Of a DNA stretch of 64,000 nucleotides, positions 27,136 through 35,900 are shown piece by piece. The position numbers were made by a program, and so were the translations under genes. Under the pieces are notes generated by a model. That model did not search any database. It saw only the letters and a program-made list of their open reading frames with translations, and had not been told where the DNA came from. This DNA comes from Pempheris klunzingeri. Its lineage: Eukaryota; Chordata; Actinopteri; Acropomatiformes; Pempheridae. Each line of letters starts with the position of its first letter. Position 1 is the first letter of the stretch. The stretch spans positions 17,997,644 through 18,061,643 of the forward strand of contig NC_092034.1 of the NCBI RefSeq assembly GCF_042242105.1, in the 5' to 3' direction.

Positions 27136-29212
27136 TACACACACACACATGCTGGATGCTTGTATATATATCTTGTTTTGAGTGTTAACAATTTGTACCA
27201 ATAGCTGCTTTTAGATGGTTGAATAGCAGATGTTTATTTTAACTAGTATTATTGATCACAAATCATTGTGCTTGTTGAATAAACTCTGTTATGCATTTAA
27301 AGAGTAGTTGTTTGTGATTACTGTGCATATATTTGTTGTGGTAACAGCTGGTTGAGATAGTCAGTGCTCGGATTCATGCCTTTCCACTCACTTTATAAAT
27401 GTAAGATAGTAATTTAAATATCGACATTTTTAAGTGAGGCCCCTTTTTATTCACTCTTATAAATGTGAGATAGTGATTTAAATATCAACATTTTGAAGTG
27501 AATAACCCCTTTTGAGACTGTATTCCAGTTTGTTATTGGTCCCTGATACCAGGGTGGTGCCCCGATATTATTAATTAATAATTAATTAATAACTAATTTT
27601 TACTGATATTGATAAGTACACTGATAAGTGCTAAATCTTATTGATAATACTGCCAATAACTAAACTAGCTCCATCCAGTGCACAACAGCACCCACCAGAT
27701 TTGAAGCATTTTATCACCACCCCCCTCTTTCTGCTCTACACACTCACACCTTTACACCTTTTTTGCTGTTGCCATTGTATGTGCTCAGCAGCCCTGCTGT
27801 GTCAAATCTTGTTAAGTCACCCAATATATTTCTTTCTGTCCCGTCATGTGTCATGACACTACATTTTAAGAAAAGAATTGATGTTTTTCAGGCTCTGGAC
27901 CATCATCAGGGAAAATGTAGTCACAATAATATTTAAGCAGCATTTAGCAATTTTAATGTTGTGGAATGTGAAAAGAAGGCTTACAATTTGATTTTAGATC
28001 CTAAATAAAGAGGTCTTTTGACCTCCAAGTAACTTGAGTACAAGGCAAAATTGCAATATGGTCCTGGCTAAGTGTTTGTGTGACACTGCAGACTTCCAGC
28101 TAACACTGACAGCCATTGCAACAATAAGAACATGGTGAATGATGGAAGGTTTGTCATGTTTTGACTGGCAAGTGCTCACATCAGTCAGTTCAGGACTAGT
28201 GTGCAATTACAGAGCTGGTAATGTGAGGGTTAAATGAATTACTTGAAGTGGGGTTTTATGAGTTACTTATTCATACTTAATGTATCTCTTTAAGTACAAT
28301 GTGGACACTACACAAGTGGACAGGGTCAGCATAAAAACAATGTATTAGCCTCTCGAACACTGTATTTGGACAGCCCTCCAAATATAGTTGACATAATATG
28401 CCATCAGACAAGCTAACCTTCACTTCAGAGCCACCAGGCTCCACTGATATTAACAGTCATTTTACCATGCAGAACACAGGATTTGCTGCTCCACTGCTTC
28501 TCCACTCTGTCAGTCAGTTGGCTTGTGTTATTGTGTGACTTTGGTATTTGTCAATGGGATCTTGTGGCTTTAAAGCAAGAGAAGAGAAATCTGTTTGGGT
28601 GCATTAACTACGGATAAGTAGCTCATACGACTATTCCTTTAAGTGGTGCAGAATTAAGTTGAATTGTCAGATCTAATAATGTGCACATTAAGCATCAGTA
28701 TAGGCACTGACACTAGAATATTGGCCCCTTTGATGCTGAGCAGAAAGGGAAACGCTGACAGACGAAGCTGGGGCCAAATCATGAAGACATCTGTGACAAA
28801 GTGTTGCCTCATTCACAGTAAACACATGGTTTGGTTTTAAAAAGCTAGGCGTGGCAGACTCCAATATTCTGCTAAGTGTGCAGGCCAAAGCAATCAACCT
28901 CTTGTGTCGCCTTCAAACACAACATGTCTGTCAGGGAAGGCTCTGGCTGAGAAGTGGGTCGACATCATAGTCATCAATAACTTTTGATCATTTATTCCTT
29001 CATTTCAGCCACATCAGTGAAGCAAAACTGTTGCGTTTCTTTGACTGCAGTGGGAGGATTTGCTTCATCTCTGTTTCACAACAGAACATGACATACCTCT
29101 TGTTGAAGATGACCCCCAGCAGCTGGCCAGCAAAGGCAATGGCCACGAAGAGCAGCAGTGCTTTCCACATCCAAACTGGACCCAACCGACCACACACCAG
29201 CCATCGCAACAT
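14434..29212 (-). CDS. gal3st4: Galactose-3-O-sulfotransferase 4
   Basis: Golgi type II membrane enzyme that moves sulfate from PAPS to the 3-OH of beta-galactose on glycans. Three coding exons join in frame: 29097-29212 (38 codons plus 2 nt), 16379-16679 and 14434-15543, giving 508 residues (human about 486). Exon 1 gives a short cytosolic tail and a signal anchor at about residues 18-36. The 5'-PAPS loop [10 protein letters not shown] is at 71-80. The 3'-phosphate site [14 protein letters not shown] is at 152-165. Family blocks [12 protein letters not shown] (200-211) and [15 protein letters not shown] (419-433) favour GAL3ST4 over its paralogues. ATG 29212 follows its acceptor (CCAG|G) by one base, so any first exon is non-coding. 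Exon 3 encodes seven alanines (287-293) in a Gly/Ala-rich insert and a ~75-residue tail longer than in human. The intron between exons 1 and 2 (16680-29096) carries a satellite and a young LTR element. Next to trappc14, as in human. Confidence 0.92.
15713..16290. mobile_element. Non-autonomous hAT-like element
   Basis: Begins 'caggggtgcccaatgacg' and ends with the roughly inverted 'tgtgggcacttg'. It has 'gatctacc' and 'tagctcgcaagccgaa' blocks, as in hAT-derived MITEs of fish. It contains no coding capacity. Clear 8-bp target duplications were not found, so the ends are approximate. It lies in the intron between gal3st4 exons 2 and 3. Confidence 0.55.
18484..18910. repeat. About 85-bp tandem unit, three copies, with AAT/ACT runs
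   Basis: A core reading 'acatgtacactcagagt' plus 'gagctgtattatataa' recurs at about 18,707, 18,791 and 18,877. The copies are separated by imperfect AAT/ACT/CTA runs. The left edge starts with a triple 'cagaat'. The same core recurs at 59.2 kb. It lies in the large gal3st4 intron, just before the triplet satellite. Confidence 0.7.
18990..19966. repeat. Triplet satellite built from ATT, ACT, AGT and ATC
   Basis: About 980 bases consist almost only of the triplets ATT, ACT, AGT and ATC in phase, commonly in the order ATT-ACT-ATT-AGT-ACT-ATC (an 18-bp higher unit) with variable shorter units. Because no triplet or its complement is a stop in some frames, long open frames arise on both strands (335 and 360 codons on minus, 190 on plus). 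They encode only Ile/Val/Leu/Met or Asn/Ser/Thr/Asp strings. These are repeat artefacts, not genes. The array ends five bases before the LTR element's target site. Confidence 0.9.
19971..22066 (+). repeat. 5' LTR
   Basis: 2,096 bp from TGTTGGGCC to GTGCACAACA. A TATA-like 'gtttataagc' is near 20,198. An AATAAA is near 21,657, followed by a GT-rich stretch, giving a plausible U3-R-U5 order. It contains a C11 run, (CA)36 at 21441-21512, three degenerate ~60-bp repeats ending in 'cctagtg' (about 21,110-21,300) and a two-fold repeat 'tataaatgt(a/g)agatagt' (about 21,770-21,895). Confidence 0.92.
22069..22086 (+). other. Primer-binding site of the LTR element
   Basis: The sequence TGGTGCCCCGTGTGAGGC begins two bases after the 5' LTR. 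TGG matches the CCA end of a tRNA, as expected for minus-strand priming. I could not assign the tRNA species by memory. It does not match the tRNA-Trp at 60.3 kb. Confidence 0.75.
22525..24510 (+). CDS. Gag-like protein of the LTR element
   Basis: Intact 661-codon frame. An N-terminal region is followed by a coiled coil at about 74-150 rich in Leu, Gln and Arg. A Pro/Ser/Arg-rich linker (150-340) contains [16 protein letters not shown] helical capsid-like segment follows at about 345-525, with retrotransposon-gag features such as [19 protein letters not shown] and [15 protein letters not shown]. The C-terminal part is basic ([20 protein letters not shown]) and has no CCHC zinc knuckle. RNA binding may rely on the Arg/Gln-rich tail. 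No stop or frameshift is present, in contrast to the broken pol that follows. It is expected to assemble particles in the cytoplasm. Its function in this copy is inferred. Confidence 0.8.
   Translation: MSHPSEPRADTCESDDPALQDVVAGLLNLSTAERGHLNHYNVKTCDEKLKELVEYINHPTGKPVRTIPELLGLITLLHQRKSQLLAEQHQERLAQLQDSHRAAQQANASLRQEVLAAKSEVAQTQETCVQLRLDTNLLHLQLQAARRRAEPGSEPIVTQVGTAIDNPADADSDPAEDPVIQGPDPGQQDLQREVARARGAVPLKNLDPRPSTHALQVNSGGASRRHAAYSDNTTDLVTLDSYRGPPLPRSADPGASFPVQQSLHSRTTLNFSPPHGRRSYFEPPQSAEAYASHSLPPRRNRTLSPSRRESRNRYRHADYGDLVDSDDSDGPGPPREQGLRTRQIESLARDIERFDPSSRESNIDDYLREVDRCLLDLPYPSSREKLKLVWKTTARSVHVFMETLPPATRDRYSALCQALQEEYSLYADQASATLSAFAIMQGRREPPREYYRRLRAAYFQGRNAPGLEEEQVFKSLFLHNLHDSLRYDVTMQCRTRDLSMQEIRQYAQLAWETHTRPVRKHEDDARVLGIQTSGDELALEGNKMPHAMADPRNRTQGHQPFRQQSNRQHHRFENQTYSRDQSKFKRNTFQPKRKVQFERYTTQEGRYTGRNSENSEEPFHQQEMENCIRRWVTEAIKQQMPHSQPALSDPAEGSDTEPPLK
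24550..25167 (+). pseudogene. Integrase C-terminal remnant of deleted pol
   Basis: The frame carries an integrase-like segment with [34 protein letters not shown] and [19 protein letters not shown]. These are typical of the end of the Gypsy integrase core, but the region with the first catalytic acidic residues and all of RT are missing. The first ~95 codons have no match I recognise and may derive from another pol or env-like part. It starts about 40 bases after the gag stop. It is read as a deletion scar and not as a working enzyme. Confidence 0.65.
25592..25601 (+). other. Polypurine tract of the LTR element
   Basis: AAAGGGGGGA lies directly before the 3' LTR and fits the plus-strand primer of a retroelement. 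Confidence 0.8.
25602..27687 (+). repeat. 3' LTR
   Basis: 2,086 bp. It reads the same as the 5' LTR wherever I compared them, except that the CA run is (CA)31 at 27072-27133. It is followed by GCAC and then unrelated, non-satellite intron DNA. Confidence 0.92.
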
Positions 29213-29221
29213 CCTGGAGGG

Positions 29222-29560
29222 GTGGGGGGGGCGGGCAGATGAGGGGAGCAAAGAAGGGAATAGAGAAGAGATACAAAGACAGAAGGAAAGGAGATGGTGG
29301 GTCAGAGAGAGGGTTAGAGGAGGGAGGTGATAGGAGGATAAAGAAAGAGGAGGGGGGGATGAGAGAAGCAGAGTGGAATGAGAAATGGAGGGACAAAGAG
29401 ATGGATGGGGGAAGGAGAGATGGGACCAAGCGAGATGATGTCATATAAAAACAGAGATGATGAGGAGGTGGGCAGAGCGTGGGAGAGAGAGAGGTGGGGG
29501 AGGTGTAGAGGGAAAAAAGAGGGATAGAGAGAAGGAGAGAGAGATATGGATGAGTCATAC
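29222..29560 (-). other. Long pyrimidine-rich tract before a gal3st4 acceptor
   Basis: About 340 bases that are very purine-rich on the plus strand, hence C/T-rich in the gal3st4 transcript, ending at the acceptor CCAG|G of the first coding exon. It is far longer than a normal polypyrimidine tract. Spurious long open frames occur on both strands and are ignored. Possible effects on splicing or triplex formation are inferred. Confidence 0.6.
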
Positions 29561-31589
29561 AATAAACATGACTAAGGCATCATCATCATCAGCGTCGTCA
29601 TCGTCATCACAGGGAGGAAAGCGGTGTGAAGATACCCAGAGACAGCCGGCCTGATTGCTCAGCATCTCGTTTTCTGATCTCACTCTTTCTGCTGACGGTT
29701 TATTCCCTCCCCTCTTCTACACTTTCCTTCACTCTTTGAGCATCATGAACACAGAATACAGCAAAATAAATCTAAGTCAAATGCGGATGAAGATTCAGGA
29801 TGGTGCTTGTAGTCTGCTGATGTAATAGTGCACCCAGAACCCCCCCCCCTTGGTGATTTTAAAACGTCCACAGTGGGCTGGGAGCCAATTTGGTGATTTA
29901 GGGGCACCCTTGGGTGGGAGGGTAGATGGTGATTTAGCATTATCATTTATGATTAATGCACTATGACAAAGTTCTACAAAGATTTATGGTTGACATGCAT
30001 GATGTGGAGTCCTACTGAGACAACACACGCCTTTTACTTTTCCCGTGTCCTTTTAAATAATTGCTCTTCCTTTAACATCTCGGGGTCACTCCAGATATGA
30101 ACTGCTCTGATGCCCCGCAGTAGAGTGGCAAAGGGAGAAAACAACTGGCCAATCAGAGCTGAGCGTGGAAGGCCAACATGCGGGCTAGCTTCAGCCTGGA
30201 GAGACGAAGAGGCAGCATTTCATGAGGATGTTGACTTTACAGGATTTTTGTATCAATGAGATGAACGTCATTGATTTGTAACCAAACCAACTGAACCAAA
30301 AACAGACCCTGTGGTTATTTTAATCAGTTTCTCAAATACATTTTCAGAAAATGTACTGTATCACGATGTGTTGTATTTCACTACTGAGTCTGCTGTGATG
30401 AGACTGACTTACAGCTTTCATTGTTCTGTGAAACGCTGTGATGACAAACAAATGAGCCTCGAATAGCCACGAATCAAGACAGTTATTGAAATATTGATTT
30501 CTGTTAGTGAAAGCCATGACAATATCAGAAACTGCACCCTCCATCTGAAGATGACGATCAGCTTTTTGTTTTTAAACTTCATCTTATGAGGAGCTACAAT
30601 TTGTAGTAGCAGATAAAAGTATCTCTGTGAAGTCAAACCCCAGGGACAGGGAGGGAGTTTGTACGAGGACATTCAAATTCCTCCCCATGTGAACAACTGT
30701 ATTTCTGTCCTCACTGGTCAACAAATGCACTTGTGAGTGGGCCAAACGTGGCTCAATGTAAATGTACAGTCAGTAGAGTGCTCAGCCGTCACATACAATA
30801 AGAACATTTGACAGTCACGCACTGGTGGACGCGGCCCACAAACCGCCAAACTCATCTCGTTCCACCAGCTCTTTGTTGCTAACTAGACGACCTGATCCAA
30901 AAGCACTTGTCAGTCTCCAAGTTTATTTCAAAAGTACAAAGGGTTTCCCGGCTGTGACGCTGCTCTGACGTTTTCTAGGCTCCATTTTCAATTCAGGGGC
31001 TTCCAGTTTACCCAGCATCAAGACCTGCTAGTGACATGAGATGGAAATACTTGTTTTGTTTTGTGTGGGTCAGGAAAAATGTAAAATCTTTGCAGTATTT
31101 TAGTTTGTGATTGTAATTTTTTTTATGAAATAACTTGTTGAAATATAAGTAATCAGTTTCAGTCTCAATCTACGGTCATTTAGACAGAAAAAGGGATCAA
31201 CAAAATGTACCAACGTGCAAAAAGAAGGATTTGTCATGTTAAACTGAATATTTTGGGGGTGAAAATCCAAATGCACCTCCACTGTGATGGACATCTCCGT
31301 CAGCAGTTACTACCATATAATAACATGCAGAGGAGCACAGGAGGTGCAGGGTGCTGTGTGAGGGGTGGGGTGGGGTGGGGTGGACACGTCTCAGCAGGGT
31401 CATAACAGAAGCAAGCACGGTAAAGAACGCACAGGCCTCCAGGAGTGCCCCCCCCCCCCTCTCTGATGGTGACCACACAGTGTTAAACATGTGCTGCAAA
31501 CATAAGGAAAGCTGGCAAACGGTTACATAAGAGTTCCACAAGTAGACGATGAACAGAGAATAGGAGCGGCCACCACCCCACGGTACCCT

Positions 31590-31625
<36 letters not shown>

Positions 31626-31827
31626 ATGGACTGACTGAACCAAAGGCCTGTGCGTGTGAGGGCGCTCCTCCAGCCCTCCTCCACCCACACCTTCTCCTCT
31701 TTCTCTGCAGGATCCCAGCCCAGCGCCACCTTTGATCCACCACAATCACTGCATCTCACTCTCCGCCTGCGCCTCCTTCTCCTCCTTCTCCTCCTCCGTC
31801 CGCCCTGCTAAGCTAGCTAAACGTTAC
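29561..31827. other. Putative 5' intron of gal3st4, no exon recognised
   Basis: Mostly unique-looking AT-rich DNA. It includes 'atcatcatcatcagcgtcgtc' type triplets near 29,580, four GGGGT repeats at about 31,362-31,381, and a CA microsatellite at 31,591-31,623. Nothing coding is supported. Confidence 0.4.
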
Positions 31828-32200
31828 CTGGCTCTCCGTCTGAAAAGCATAGCTGTGTCCCCAAGCCGGTATCGGTGACGCTGTTGTTGTGCAGCTGCAG
31901 AGAGCTCCGGGCATCTCGAAGGCTTCAGCTGCAGCTGATCCGCCGCCGGCACAGATCAGGCCATAGAGCCGGAGCAGCCTCGCAGGCCGGGATCCGTGTG
32001 CGGGATGCGGGGAGCGGGGAGCGGGGAGCACCGAGCCGGTTACCGAGCCTGACACCGAACCGCTGTGCAGAACCAGCGCGTTCTGCTGGCGGCCAACACA
32101 CACAGACAGTGAACACAACACAGCGCAGAGACAGAGAGAGAGAGAGGCACGGAGAGAGAGAGAGAAAAACAGAGCGAGGGAGTAGTATTTCCGGGCGCCT
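31828..32200 (-). other. Possible non-coding first exon and promoter of gal3st4
   Basis: GC- and CpG-rich block with a good minus-strand donor CAG|GTAACGT at its left edge. Since the first coding exon of gal3st4 is opened by a splice acceptor one base before its ATG, a 5'UTR exon must exist upstream. This is the best candidate within 3 kb. The right edge is arbitrary and linkage is inferred. Confidence 0.4.
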
Positions 32201-33711
32201 ACAAAATAAAGCCGTCTTTCCACCCGTGCAGCAGAACAATCCACAAAGAAGGCCTGCCTCCAAGGATCTGACAGAGGTACAAGTCCTGTCACATAGTTCT
32301 GGTCCGACTAGTTCTACTACTACCAAGAGAGCTACTCCTACTAATATCTGTAATACCAATTATATTATCAATATGTTACCCTACAGTGCTCAAACACAAA
32401 TTCTGCCATCATGACAATTTCATAACCACAGTGTTCTCCAAAGGTTGCCTTTAACGGCTGTTCTCCTTCATAATTACTTCTAACTTATAAATTATTATAC
32501 TTGAAATTCATTTTTCAATGAACTGCTTAGTTTATGAAATGTCAAAGGATGATTGCAAATGTTCCCACAGCCCAGAATCATTCTTCATCTTCAAAGTGCT
32601 TCAAATCAGCCAGAATTTTTAAATACTGATGTCATGAGTCCACTTTCCCACACAAGCTGGGCAACTCTGACTAGGCCTTAATACGTTATTCACTGGAATG
32701 TTTAACTATGTTTTGGGTGAGTTGTATCTCCTTACAGGTAGCTACTCCAGGGATATGTTGCCTTTATGTCGTCCTGTGGAGGATCTAAAACCCCTCCTGA
32801 AACTAAGCAGACGTTGAAAAGATGAGAGGATACATGGAATTACGGTTCCGCTGAAGAGTCAAAGCTGCGTCTGGAAGCGCTGAGAAGAAAGTGAGTTACA
32901 CTACTTCAGCTCCTTTCTCCTCTCTCTGCAGCGCTTCACTTCTGTCTCCCCCCCAGCAGAGGAGGCTGTCATGCATGCGCAGGCTAACCACAGCTGAAGA
33001 GGCAGCAGTGGTGCACACGGCGGTACACAACAGGTGACAGCTTCACTGCATGAATTCATGAGGTTATTGATAACTATTAGCTCGCAAGCAAATGCTTGTT
33101 GATCAGTGCAGAGAACTGCTCATAAGACATTGCCCCCTCCCCCTGTGTGTCCCTGCAGTGACGTCAAAACACAAACTACTTTGCATAAAGTTCAAACAAC
33201 ATGTTTTTTCATTGGTTTATCGGCTTTTTGCCAAGTTCCTCTGGAAGCCATAGCTGAAGATATTAGGACTCCCTCTGCTCTACTCCGTTGTTTTCAAGCA
33301 GGCCTATGACGTTAAAGGCTTTCACAAATGATCTGTGTCATGTGCTGTCAGGATACAATCACAGTTTCAGCAGATATGACAAAGAGATATTTCCATAAAA
33401 GTCGCCCCCTGAATCTTTACAGGTTCTCTATATGACATCACAGAATGTCACACCAAAACAAGTGTGTGCCCCCCCCCCCAGAGGCCAGGCCCCTCATTCC
33501 TTCTCGCTGCTCTAAATACAACCACTGACTGACAGCCTCTCTGAGCTTGTGTGCTACTGTGTTAGCTCCGGATCTGAACTGAGTCTGTTGCTCGGCGGCG
33601 ACTTTGACTTGTTTTCCAGTTCAGTTTCAGGTTCCCACACTGCACAATTAACAGATTCACACGCATTCACATGCACATGTGTGGTCAGTGAACAGGGAAG
33701 CTCGGGTTACA

Positions 33712-33742
<31 letters not shown>

Positions 33743-34790
33743 GTTGCTTCATTCTCTGCTCACATTGCCATTACTCCACTGTAGCTTCACATAGAAAATG
33801 CCATATTAGCCATAGTAGCCGCATCAGTAATGCTATATTAATATTCTGAATGTCAGACAGAGCACCTTTAAAGTTTCCAGGAGAGAACGACCATGCTTTT
33901 ATTTTGAAGGCAAATGTGGTGCGTGTTTCTGGAGCACTTTGTTTCACTTCTGTTGACTTGACAAAGTGGATTTGGTGACTCTGACGTCACCCTGTGATGT
34001 TGGCGGACAGACATCCAGAGAAGAAGCAGCTGGTTCTTTACTCCACCTCACTCCTTCATAACATATGAAATCCACATGAAGTGAACGATGTGAGTCAAGA
34101 CCGGCTCCGGGTCACCAGTGGAATATGTACACTTGTAACTTAGTATGTTTGAATCAATGGTCACTGAAGAGGTGTGAGTGTGGAACAGTAAAAATAGACT
34201 ATTTACATTGTTACATGGTTGGTCAGTAACAGTTTACTGCAAGTAAGGCACTTCTCCACACTCCCTGAGCCGGCAGCGCAGTCCACCCCTGCAGGCCGCT
34301 GCTGCTGTTCAGTAATCTCACACTGCTGCAGCTGTTACAACATGTCAACCTATCCAGCAACTCAGTGCTGCTCAGAGACCCGGAGCCTGTGAGTGCCACT
34401 CATTCCCACTCTGCTGTGTACGTGGAAGAGTGGGGATGTATGGTTTTGGCTCTCTGCATAGTGTGATGTGTTCACACACACACGGCCAGAGTGGACATGG
34501 GAAGATGAAGAAATTGGACATTTTAAATTGTTTCCACTCCATTTCCTGCTTTACAAGGAATGCACATTTAATTGGAACGTTTTAGTAATCCTAATCTCCC
34601 TGTAATGTCATGTCTTATTACCATGATATTATTATTTTTACCCTTTAAATTGCAGCTTCATTCACATAACATCATTTTTCCTCAAAATATTTCAGATACA
34701 TTCTGGAAAGGGATAGGAAGCCACCCAATACTGCTCTGTAAACTCCTTGTCCTGTAACTGTGCCCTTTAACTAAATGGGCATTTTAACAG

Positions 34791-34836
<46 letters not shown>

Positions 34837-35614
34837 TGGCTTCATGCTGGACTGCTGGGTAAAAGAAACATCAGAACTTTCTTGGAATTTCATGAGCCAC
34901 ATATTATTGTAATATTATGGTCTTTGTCAGACACAAAAATGGATCAGCTGTGGTATGTGTGTCAGGTTGTGGACTGCACAGAGCGTAGAGAGCTCTACAT
35001 GTAGACGACAGAGGTGGAACCGACTCACCTTGACTTAAACTATGAACAACAACCAAAAGCACAAAGTGACTGTGACTTTCTGAATATTCCTCAGTTGGGC
35101 ATCCAATGCTTGGATGTGTTCATAAATGATTCAAAACAAAAAGTTCATTAATTATGATTAAAGGGCTAAAAATAGGTATAGACAAGGAATCAGTTCAAGG
35201 AGGAAGAGGTGGGGATATTCTGCATGGGTTCTCGTCCTTCACCTTCACACTCATTTTCTCATTAATGCCTCCTCCAAGATTTGAAGGCTCAGATATCCTG
35301 AGAGGAGTGATGGAGATGAGAAGTCAAGCTTCAGCTTCATTTAAAGCTGACCTTTGTTTTAGGCACCACAGGGTATCAGCGGACATGAGAATAATCTGAG
35401 CATGTCTTATCTTCTCAGAGATCCTGCTGATGGAAATCCCTCTGTGGTAGGCCTGAGTGGGCTGCTTCTTACTATAGGTGGGAATACATAGGTTCACTTG
35501 TAGCAACAAAGCACTGTGTTCTGAACTTATAGACTATAAATTATAGACCTTTCTCATGTGAACCTTAATTTGGATGGGATTATTATTAGTAATGCATTTT
35601 AAAATAACTGATTA
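32201..35614. other. No gene recognised; microsatellites only
   Basis: Contains (CA)n at 33,712-33,740, (TG)n at 34,792-34,832 and a C10 run near 33,470. Open frames are short and without family features. Confidence 0.45.
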
Positions 35615-35900
35615 GACGCTGGTGGTTAGCGCTGTTGCCTCACAGCAAGAAGGTTCCAGGTTGAAATCCAGGTTTGAACCTGGGTTCTTTCTGTGTGGAG
35701 CTTGCATGTTCTCCCTGTGCTCGAGTGAGTTCTCTCCGGCCTGCTCTCACAGTCCAAAGACATGCAGCTTAATTGGTGACTCTAAATTTGCCGTAGGTGT
35801 GAGTGTGAGTGTGAATGGTTGCCAAGTCAGCTGGGATTGGCTCCAGCCCCCCCACCCTGTGAATGTGAAGGATAAGCGGTATAGACAATGGATGGATGAT
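35615..35900 (-). repeat. RTE-like LINE 3' end, opposite strand
   Basis: Reverse-complement relative of 13,590-13,862. It has 'ggttagcgctgttgcctcac', 'gagcttgcatgttctccc' and 'tccaaagacatgcagcttaa', and ends with 'agcggtatagacaatggatg'. It is nearly as long as the plus-strand copy. A further ~70-bp fragment of the family is at about 43,785-43,855. Confidence 0.65.

Larger units (their letters stand above)
19971..27687 (+). mobile_element. LTR retrotransposon, Gypsy/Metaviridae-like, pol-deleted
   Basis: A complete insertion with TG...CA ends, two long LTRs, a primer-binding site, a polypurine tract and a flanking 4-bp repeat GCAC (19967-19970 and 27688-27691). The internal part is only 3,535 bp. 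It holds one intact gag frame and a short integrase-like remnant. Protease, reverse transcriptase and RNase H are absent, so the copy cannot move alone. It lies in the gal3st4 intron in the opposite orientation to the gene. The LTRs differ in length only by a CA microsatellite (36 versus 31 units), and open frames inside the two copies translate identically. Both facts point to a recent insertion. Assignment to Gypsy rests on the gag and integrase style and is less sure than the LTR structure. Confidence 0.9.

Noticed and set aside
29076..29562. Minus-strand frames of 82-160 codons rich in Ser, Pro and Leu
   Set aside because: Translation of the pyrimidine-rich tract. The real coding part here is only 29,097-29,212.
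31239..32414. Frames of 140-180 codons around the CpG-rich block
   Set aside because: Composition-driven and overlapping in several frames. A non-coding first exon explains the block better.
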